A DNA stretch of 36,929 nt from an uncultured Synergistales bacterium (GTDB lineage Bacteria; Synergistota; Synergistia; Synergistales; Aminobacteriaceae). The stretch's first letter is position 1; each line of letters opens with the position of its first letter. Below, piece by piece: positions 31,473 through 36,929 of the stretch. The position numbers were made by a program, and so were the translations under genes. The notes under the pieces are model-generated. The model did not search any database and was not told where the DNA came from. It worked only from the letters and a program-made list of their open reading frames with translations. The stretch is taken from the NCBI GenBank assembly GCA_905233455.1, contig CAJOES010000004.1, forward strand, positions 1-36,929, written 5' to 3'.

Positions 31473-32522
31473 TCATGAAAGCTGCAAGATTTTATGTGCC
31501 GGTAATTGTACTCTAAGCATACCAGACCCTGAATGTATTTTCCGCCACTCGTCCTTTGCCATCTCCCAGCCTATCAGCATATTTCCTTCAGGAGCATCAA
31601 GAGGAGTAAGCATCACCACGAACGAAAAAGCATTTTCGACAACTTCAGCTATATTACAGGCAAAAATATTTTCCCCGTCAGAATCACCGGCAAATTCAAT
31701 GTCGTGCATACGTATTCCCGCGAACCTCGCATAATCCTTCATGTGAAGGGATAATCTTATTCCCCAGTCTGCCGCATATATCTCGCCGTCCGAAATCCTT
31801 TCAGCACGTGATATGTTCTTGCACCCCGTGAGCACTGCCGCAGTTCGTGTCTTTGGGTCAGCAAAAATTTCATGCTTAGTCCCGGCAGCCTCAATCCTGC
31901 CTTCAGACATTACCGCGATCCTGTCCGCAAACCTGAACACTTCATCGCGGTCATGACTCACAACAATAACTGTCCCGGCAAAATCACGTATGACCTTCCT
32001 GACTTCCTGCTCCGTCCTGAATCGCAAGTGCGTATCCAGTGCCGAAAACGGTTCGTCCAGCATTATGACTTCAGGCCGTGATACAAGCATACGTGCCAAT
32101 GCAACACGCTGCTGCTGCCCTCCCGACAACTGATGGGGATAATGTCCGCGCAAGTCCATGAGTCCGAATGCCTCTAACATGCTTTCTGCCTCTTTGCGTC
32201 TTTCTGATTCCGGAAGGCGTGAAGTTCCGGCGTAAATGTTCTGCTCGGCTGTCATCTGCGGGAACAGTGCGTAATTCTGGAACATCAGCCCGCATCTGCG
32301 TTTCTGCGGCGGAAGGCTTATGCGTCGGGACGAGTCGAACAACACCCGGCCGTTCAGCACGATTCTTCCGGTGTCGGGGGTGATTATCCCTGCAACAGCC
32401 TTCAGTGTCATGCTTTTTCCGCACCCGGAAGCACCAAGAAGCGCAAGTGTCTCGTTTCCTGCCTCAAAATTTACGTTGAGCCTGAATGTGCCGAATAGGG
32501 CATCAACGCTTACTGACAGCAT
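31473..32522 (-). CDS. modC: Molybdate ABC transporter ATP-binding protein ModC
   Basis: A 349-aa ABC ATPase with Walker A (LLGASGCGKSMTLKAVAG), Q-loop (MFQNYALFPQM), signature (LSGGQQQRVALARML), Walker B (VIMLDEPFSALD) and the H-loop (VVSHDRDEVFRFAD). A shorter-than-usual regulatory tail follows. It powers molybdate import with ModA and ModB. The start is ATG 32522 (MLSVSVDALFG), because the ORF-track TTG start adds only residues encoded within modB. It overlaps modB by 20 bp. Confidence 0.93.
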   Translation of the reverse strand: MLSVSVDALFGTFRLNVNFEAGNETLALLGASGCGKSMTLKAVAGIITPDTGRIVLNGRVLFDSSRRISLPPQKRRCGLMFQNYALFPQMTAEQNIYAGTSRLPESERRKEAESMLEAFGLMDLRGHYPHQLSGGQQQRVALARMLVSRPEVIMLDEPFSALDTHLRFRTEQEVRKVIRDFAGTVIVVSHDRDEVFRFADRIAVMSEGRIEAAGTKHEIFADPKTRTAAVLTGCKNISRAERISDGEIYAADWGIRLSLHMKDYARFAGIRMHDIEFAGDSDGENIFACNIAEVVENAFSFVVMLTPLDAPEGNMLIGWEMAKDEWRKIHSGSGMLRVQLPAHKILQLS

Positions 32523-33177
32523 TTTTGTTTTTCGTCTCAAGCATATTCAGCGCAAGCAGTACGGCAAAAGATATACTCATATTCACCATAACCCATTTGA
32601 ACGCAAGAACATCATCATTAGTCCTCCATAGCTGATATACGGTTGTAGAGATTGTTGCTGTCCTTCCGGGCGTGTATCCTGAAATCATGCTTGTAGCTCC
32701 GTACTCGCCTAATGCCCGTGCAAACGCAAGAACTGTCCCCGCCATGATACCGGGGCGGCAGAAGGGCATACGTATACGCCAGAATATATACGTGTCGCTT
32801 AGTCCCAATGTCTTTGCGCAATGTGCCAGCGTCTCATCGAACGACTCAAATGCCCCCCTTGCTGTCCGGTACATTAACGGGAATATCACTACGGAAGTTG
32901 CGAATATTGCAGACCACCACGTCATGGTGAGGCGGATTCCGAACGATGCGAGAAACCACCTGCCTATAATGCGTTTCGGGCCAAGTATGCGCAGCAACAG
33001 ATACCCTGCAACTGTCGGCGGAAGGACTAACGGCAGGGTCAGGACGACATCAAGCACGGCTTTCACGGGTCTGGGTGCTTTGGCGGTGCAGTATGCGGAG
33101 GATATTCCGGCGAAAAATACTATTGCTGTGCTTATGCCCGCGATTCTAACGGAGTTCCAGAGCGGATAGAGATCCAT
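32503..33177 (-). CDS. modB: Molybdate ABC transporter permease ModB
   Basis: A 224-aa inner-membrane permease with about five or six hydrophobic segments. VLTLPLVLPPTVAGYLLLRILG near the first third is the ModB hallmark, and ARALGEYGATSMISGYTPGRT is the EAA loop that contacts ModC. It begins 2 bp after the modA stop (ATG 33177) and overlaps modC at the end. Confidence 0.95.
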   Translation of the reverse strand: MDLYPLWNSVRIAGISTAIVFFAGISSAYCTAKAPRPVKAVLDVVLTLPLVLPPTVAGYLLLRILGPKRIIGRWFLASFGIRLTMTWWSAIFATSVVIFPLMYRTARGAFESFDETLAHCAKTLGLSDTYIFWRIRMPFCRPGIMAGTVLAFARALGEYGATSMISGYTPGRTATISTTVYQLWRTNDDVLAFKWVMVNMSISFAVLLALNMLETKNKNAVSKR

Positions 33178-33179
33178 AG

Positions 33180-33971
33180 CTATTCGTGCAGTGGCGTGAA
33201 CCCTGCGGACCTGAAGACTTCACCGGCCTCACTGCCAGCAAGATACTTCATGAAGTCCCGTGCTGAAGTTTCGTAGTGCGTATCCTTCAGGACAGCCGCA
33301 GGATATATCACCTGTCCGCACATTTCCTGTGTTGCAGTGCCTGTAACCTGAAGTTTTGCGGAATATGCGTCGGTTGCGTAGATTATCCCGCAGTCTGCGG
33401 CAGACTCCGATACCTGCACCGTAACTTCCTTGACATTTGAGCAGTAAGTCAGGACTCCGGACTTGGCCAGCTCTCCCTCATCGAGTCCGTAGAAAGCAAA
33501 TATCTTCTGCGTGTACTGCCCCACCGGGACATCAGAATTGCCCATTGCGAGAAGGATATTACCGGCCTTGAGTCTTTCGGCGAGGTCATCAAATGACGCG
33601 ATATTTTTCGGGTTGCCGTCGGGAACGGCTAAAACTGTTTTGTTCTCCAGCAAATTTATTCTCGTCTCCGGGATTATTGCTCCTGATTCCTGAAGCTGAT
33701 TCATCTGTTTCTGTGCGGCAGATATGAACACATCGCACGGTGCGCCCTCCTCGATCTGCGTCTTGAGAGTCCCGGAAGAATCAAAATTGCAGATTATTGC
33801 AGTGTCAGGGTGCTGTGATTCGTACAGAGTCTTTATCCGGGTCAGTGTCTCGGTCATTGATGCGGCGGCAAAAACTATCAGCTCATTACTTGCAGAAGAC
33901 GTTACTGCACCGCATGAAATTACTGCGCATACAGCGAGAACACATAAAGCAGTTCTGCAAAGATTACGCAT
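33180..33971 (-). CDS. modA: Molybdate-binding lipoprotein ModA
   Basis: The extracytoplasmic binding protein of the molybdate importer. The start is taken at ATG 33971 (MRNLCRTALCVLAVCAVIS), giving 263 aa with a lipoprotein signal ending VIS-C. Then ELIVFAAASMTETLTRIK, NFDSSGTLKTQIEEGAPCDVFISAA and DCGIIYATDAYSA match ModA. The ORF-track start would add 27 residues that overlap the protease gene and hide the signal peptide. The gene begins 8 bp after the S8 protease stop, so it may share that transcript. No clear Shine-Dalgarno: the nearest AGGA is too far. Confidence 0.92.
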   Translation of the reverse strand: MRNLCRTALCVLAVCAVISCGAVTSSASNELIVFAAASMTETLTRIKTLYESQHPDTAIICNFDSSGTLKTQIEEGAPCDVFISAAQKQMNQLQESGAIIPETRINLLENKTVLAVPDGNPKNIASFDDLAERLKAGNILLAMGNSDVPVGQYTQKIFAFYGLDEGELAKSGVLTYCSNVKEVTVQVSESAADCGIIYATDAYSAKLQVTGTATQEMCGQVIYPAAVLKDTHYETSARDFMKYLAGSEAGEVFRSAGFTPLHE

Positions 33972-33979
33972 GAAAGAAT

Positions 33980-35521
33980 CTAACCGCCCTTCCTGCAGGA
34001 CATTAACGCGAACACTGCAGCAAGAGCCATGCCGCATAAACTCAGGCTGCACCCGCCGGATGAAGAATTGCCTACGTCGTCCCTGTTGCCTGTTCCTGTT
34101 TGCCCCGTTTGGAGTGTCAGAATGTCCATTGCTTCTTTAATGTTGAGCAGGCCTGAAGATGAAACTTTGCCTTTGCCGTTAAGTGCTTGATACGGTTCTA
34201 ATGCTTCAATTAACATTGCGTCAAATTCATCATCTTCATCAAGCCCGCTTGTCTGGTTTGAATACGGGTAAACAGTCGGGTTAATCTTTTTGTCCGCTCC
34301 GGAGATTATTGCATTTCGTATATCTGATACCGACACCTGCGGAAATTTTGCCTTGAGCAGTGCAACAGCCCCGGTAACATGCGGTGCGGCCATTGATGTC
34401 CCGTCAAGAGCAGTATACATATCTCCTTCATAGTCTTCTGCAAGAGGTGTATATGTGCTTAATATCCCTGCTCCGGGCGCGGCAATATCCACACTGCTTC
34501 CCCAACTGGTGAATCCCGGTGCGTCGTTGTCTGAGTCCGTAGCTCCTACAACAATCATATTATTGATGCCGGTAAAACTTGCAGGATAGTAGTAATCCCC
34601 CCTGCTGAACATAGGTTCAGACATGCCCTGCAAGCGCATCAGCCTTTCAGGATATGTGAAAGGTGCAGGGACTCCGACTTCAAGCCCTTCATTGCCTGCT
34701 GCTACAACAAGAAGTGCTTTGTTGAGATCGTCAAAAACCTTGTATGCCATATAATATGGATCATCTTTTTCTTGTTCCGGAGTCGTGCTGTGATACCCGC
34801 CAAAAGACATATTTACTGCAGCTATATTCGTGCCGTTTTGAATGAGCTGTACAATATAATTCAGTGCGCTTACTACTCTGTTATCATCAACATCTCCCTG
34901 TGTATCAGCTACATTGATGGGAATGATTTTGACTTTCCAGTTTATGCCCGCAATTCCCTCACCGTTATTGCCTATTGCCCCGATAGTCCCTGCAACATGC
35001 GTTCCGTGCCCTACTGTATCCTGAGACCATGCGAACATACCGAGATCCTCCGCGATATTTGCTCTGAGGTCAGGGTGAGGATATACGCCGGAATCTATCA
35101 CTGCAACATAGACTGAATCACTGCCGGTGCTCTCAGTCCATGCTTCCGGAGCTTTGATGCGCTTCATTCCCCACAGATTACCGTAATATTTATCATTGGG
35201 CGTTACTTTGCCTGCAGTGAAAGGCATACGGTGAATCCTGTTGGGAGATGCCGCAATAACACCGGGCATCTGCTTTAGCTCCGCAATAAGTTCTTCTGTC
35301 GTCTTAGTGCTGGACTTCACGCGCATGAAAACATTTCCGCCAGCCTGTGATAACGCCTCGTATGTATCTGACACTGAAGCCCCGATAACCTCAACTGAAG
35401 CCCTTATGCCCTCCGAAGGCCTGAAGACTGCAAGAGCTTCACCTTCAGCGTAATCCTCAGCATAAGCCGCGCATGAACAAGCAACACACAGTAAAAACGC
35501 CGCAAAAATTTTTGTTCTCAT
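33980..35521 (-). CDS. Secreted S8 (subtilisin-like) serine protease with Synergist-CTERM-like tail
   Basis: A 513-aa exported protease. Signal peptide MRTKIFAAFLLCVACSCAAYA, then an I9-type propeptide (about 25-100), then the catalytic domain with D143 (VAVIDSGVYPHPDL), H175 (GHGTHVAGTIGA) and S376 (DGTSMAAPHVTGAVALLK); VVAAGNEG holds the oxyanion-hole Asn. The last 30 residues read SSSGGCSLSLCGMALAAVFAL then SCRKGG: Gly-Gly-Cys, a membrane span and a basic end, like the Synergist-CTERM sorting signal. The start at 35521 is preferred to 35527, because GAGGTG is 8 nt before it. It begins 2 bp after the vanX-like stop. Confidence 0.88.
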   Translation of the reverse strand: MRTKIFAAFLLCVACSCAAYAEDYAEGEALAVFRPSEGIRASVEVIGASVSDTYEALSQAGGNVFMRVKSSTKTTEELIAELKQMPGVIAASPNRIHRMPFTAGKVTPNDKYYGNLWGMKRIKAPEAWTESTGSDSVYVAVIDSGVYPHPDLRANIAEDLGMFAWSQDTVGHGTHVAGTIGAIGNNGEGIAGINWKVKIIPINVADTQGDVDDNRVVSALNYIVQLIQNGTNIAAVNMSFGGYHSTTPEQEKDDPYYMAYKVFDDLNKALLVVAAGNEGLEVGVPAPFTYPERLMRLQGMSEPMFSRGDYYYPASFTGINNMIVVGATDSDNDAPGFTSWGSSVDIAAPGAGILSTYTPLAEDYEGDMYTALDGTSMAAPHVTGAVALLKAKFPQVSVSDIRNAIISGADKKINPTVYPYSNQTSGLDEDDEFDAMLIEALEPYQALNGKGKVSSSGLLNIKEAMDILTLQTGQTGTGNRDDVGNSSSGGCSLSLCGMALAAVFALMSCRKGG

Positions 35522-35523
35522 AA

Positions 35524-36225
35524 TCATTTCACCTCAATAGGAAAATCAAAATATGTTTTGGGATAAGGCTCATTCTTCAATGTGAAGTGCCACCATTCCG
35601 TAGTTATAGGCTTGAACCCGTGCTTAATCATAACATTGCGCAGAAGCATTCTATTAGCGTACTGTTCTTCAGTGATTCCCTTATAGCCCGAATGAGATTT
35701 TTCGCCGAAGTAATCGAACGTTCCGCCCATGTCTGCATCTTTCTCCGTCTTCATGTCGAAAAGCGTCAAATCTACCGTGCTTCCTCTGCTGTGCCCGGAC
35801 TTGCGTGCTATATATCCCCGTTTGAACAGTTCAGACTTGGCCACGTCAGGATAAAAATATTTCTTCATTTTCGTATCATTGGTATCTTTCGCCCACTTCA
35901 CGAAATGGTTTACTGCCCTTTGAGGCCGGTATGCGTCATATATCTTCAGCCTGTAACCTTTCTGCACGAGTTCATCGCTTGCTGCCCGTAATGCTTTTGC
36001 GGCCTGTTTCGTGATCATCGCAACAGGAGCTTCATACCCGTCTATCCTGTCGCCCACAAAGTTATATGTAGAATAATAGCGTATCTCCAGTATTGCATCA
36101 GGCACTGCTTCAGACAGCAAAACGAAACCTGAAGAATCATTTACCCTTACGGCCTGTGCATCCCCTGCCATGAAGACAAATGCAAGCACGGCCAAATAAA
36201 ACAGATATTGTCTTTTTCTGTACAA
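35524..36225 (-). CDS. D-alanyl-D-alanine dipeptidase (VanX/DdpX, M15D), exported
   Basis: A zinc dipeptidase of about 233 aa with an N-terminal signal peptide (YRKRQYLFYLAVLAFVFMAG, ending DAQA). SGHSRGSTVDLTLFD gives the HxxxxxxD zinc ligands and ITTEWWHFTL the catalytic Glu and last His; IRYYSTYNFVG and KIYDAYRPQRAVNHF are also typical. It splits D-Ala-D-Ala in the periplasm, recycling wall peptides; the signal peptide argues against the cytoplasmic vancomycin-resistance role. The start is uncertain: TTG 36225 has GAGG 8 nt upstream, whereas the ORF-track GTG at 36234 overlaps that site. It heads the long minus-strand run leading to modA. Confidence 0.87.
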   Translation of the reverse strand: MYRKRQYLFYLAVLAFVFMAGDAQAVRVNDSSGFVLLSEAVPDAILEIRYYSTYNFVGDRIDGYEAPVAMITKQAAKALRAASDELVQKGYRLKIYDAYRPQRAVNHFVKWAKDTNDTKMKKYFYPDVAKSELFKRGYIARKSGHSRGSTVDLTLFDMKTEKDADMGGTFDYFGEKSHSGYKGITEEQYANRMLLRNVMIKHGFKPITTEWWHFTLKNEPYPKTYFDFPIEVK

Positions 36226-36458
36226 TAACAACACCTCTTTAACTAATTTTTATTGTGCGTAATTTTAACAAAATGCGTAAAAAGTCTGCTACTTTCATGA
36301 ATGACTTAGATATGACACTGACCAATTTTGAAAGTTTTATTTGATATTCGTATTGAAGGAATAGCATATCAGGTGTGAATGTTTTTGCATGAAAATGACA
36401 TTGCCCGCAAAAAGTTATAATGCTATTCTAATGCCATCAAAAATTTCACGAGGACAAA
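36226..36458. other. Divergent intergenic region vanX-like / pfkB
   Basis: A 233-bp AT-rich spacer between divergent genes. A possible plus-strand promoter lies near its right end (separate entry). On the minus strand no clear box pair is seen ahead of the dipeptidase. No RNA gene or repeat was found. Confidence 0.5.
36401..36429 (+). promoter_or_regulatory. Possible promoter for pfkB-family kinase
   Basis: TTGCCC (36401-36406) and TATTCT (36424-36429) are 17 bp apart. An overlapping TATAAT (36416-36421) is a better -10 box but lacks a -35 at normal spacing. The transcript would start about 20-25 nt before the ATG, leaving room for the GAGG ribosome site. Confidence 0.35.
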
Positions 36459-36929
36459 ATGAAGAAGAATAATGCAGTAATAGCTGGACATATCTGCGTA
36501 GACTTCACTCCGCCGATTGAGTGTAATGCTTGCATGAGGATAGATGATATTCTTGCGCCCGGGAAGCTGATACACACCGGCCCGGCAGAACTGCACCCCG
36601 GCGGTGTCGTAGCTAACACTGGGCTTGCGATGAAGATTCTCGGTGCAGATGTCTCGCTTATAGGGAAGGTCGGTGATGACAGCTTCGGCAAAATGATTCT
36701 CAGAATCCTTCAGGATTACGGTAAGGACGACGGAATTATAGTAGACGCTTCAAGCAGTACATCATATACTGTTGTTATTGCTGTCCCCGGCATAGATAGA
36801 ATCTTCCTGAACAATCATGGAGCGAATGATACTTTTTCGGCAGATGATATTGACTACGAAAAGTGCCGCAATTCACTTCTCTTTCATTTTGGTTACCCAA
36901 CGCTAATGAAAAAAATGTACGAATCTGAC
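36459..36929 (+). CDS. PfkB/ribokinase family carbohydrate kinase, 3' end cut by window
   Basis: 157 codons are open to the end of the window. The N-terminus NNAVIAGHICVDFTP, then LHPGGVVANTGLAMKILGADVSLIGKVGDDSFGKMIL, is the PfkB signature-1 region, with the GG substrate-binding motif. TSYTVVIAVPGIDRIFLNNHGAND follows in the expected place. It phosphorylates a sugar or nucleoside with ATP; the substrate cannot be named, and the catalytic Asp (GxGD motif) is beyond the window. GAGG lies 5 nt before the ATG. Not listed in the ORF track because it lacks a stop. Confidence 0.85.
   Translation, partial: MKKNNAVIAGHICVDFTPPIECNACMRIDDILAPGKLIHTGPAELHPGGVVANTGLAMKILGADVSLIGKVGDDSFGKMILRILQDYGKDDGIIVDASSSTSYTVVIAVPGIDRIFLNNHGANDTFSADDIDYEKCRNSLLFHFGYPTLMKKMYESD

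Noticed and set aside
14286-33971. Further selenoproteins with in-frame UGA in the island
   Set aside because: The other enzymes have full-length frames with conserved ends; apart from SelD I found no UGA inside a conserved motif.
35524-36225. Vancomycin-resistance vanX
   Set aside because: The protein has a signal peptide and no vanH/vanA neighbours, so a wall-recycling role fits better.
1-36929. CRISPR arrays, insertion sequences, prophage or rRNA
   Set aside because: No regular spaced repeats, transposase or integrase motifs, or rRNA-like sequence were seen.

Overview
The window looks like a chromosomal segment (about 50% GC by eye, very tightly packed genes) from an anaerobic, probably gut- or rumen-associated member of the Synergistota. 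The best single clue is the C-terminus of the S8 protease, which resembles the Synergist-CTERM sorting signal (Ser/Gly-rich stretch, GGC, hydrophobic span, basic end). The adjoining TmcAL / DUF5693 / CsaB / PlsY genes and the anaerobic purine and selenium genes fit that placement. The phylum call is inference from gene content; no 16S rRNA or marker alignment was available.

Layout. (1) 1-6222: a partial secreted protein on the minus strand, then a plus-strand envelope/housekeeping run: tmcAL, a DUF5693 membrane protein, csaB (with an in-frame palindromic insertion), a RelA/SpoT-like protein with degraded active-site motifs, and plsY, closed by a hairpin terminator. (2) 6257-12954: a full selenocysteine kit. 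selA-selB-selD run on the minus strand. SelD is itself a selenoprotein: an in-frame UGA lies in its active-site motif, a bacterial SECIS hairpin follows it, and the supplied ORF track truncates it. DUF3343, yedE, yedF and a SufS/CsdB-type desulfurase run on the plus strand, with tRNA-Sec (selC) encoded antisense between yedF and the desulfurase. (3) 12919-27249: the anaerobic purine/urate cluster. hydA, ygfK and ssnA are on the minus strand and, divergently, ygeX-ygeY-ygeW-xdhD-yqeB-(yqeC::mocA) on the plus strand. (4) 27212-33971: xdhC, MOSC, mogA, moaC, moaA, a moeA-like gene and modCBA, all minus strand, for molybdenum cofactor making and finishing and for molybdate uptake. (5) 33980-36225: an S8 protease and a VanX-type dipeptidase, directly upstream of modA and on the same strand. 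(6) 36459-end: a 5' fragment of a PfkB-family sugar kinase.

How the parts may work together. ModABC imports molybdate, and the moa/mog/moe genes (moaD and moaE are not in the window) make the pterin cofactor. The MocA domain adds CMP and XdhC is the expected sulfuration/insertion chaperone. YqeB and YqeC mark the selenium-dependent molybdenum hydroxylase trait, in which a labile selenium replaces the terminal sulfur ligand on the hydroxylase, here XdhD. SelD makes selenophosphate for both tRNA-Sec and this cofactor; YedE, YedF, DUF3343 and the desulfurase probably supply reduced selenium. XdhD, SsnA, HydA, YgfK, YgeY, YgeW and YgeX then probably break purines down to pyruvate, ammonia and carbamoyl phosphate. 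The purine permease and carbamate kinase often found in such clusters are not in this window.

Most notable second-look items: the UGA-encoded SelD with its hairpin; the antisense selC whose promoter lies inside the start of the next gene; a 21-bp bidirectional selA/DUF3343 spacer that looks leaderless both ways; the YqeC::MocA fusion; the reversed domain order of XdhC; the palindromic insertion in csaB; and the RelA-like pseudo-synthetase.
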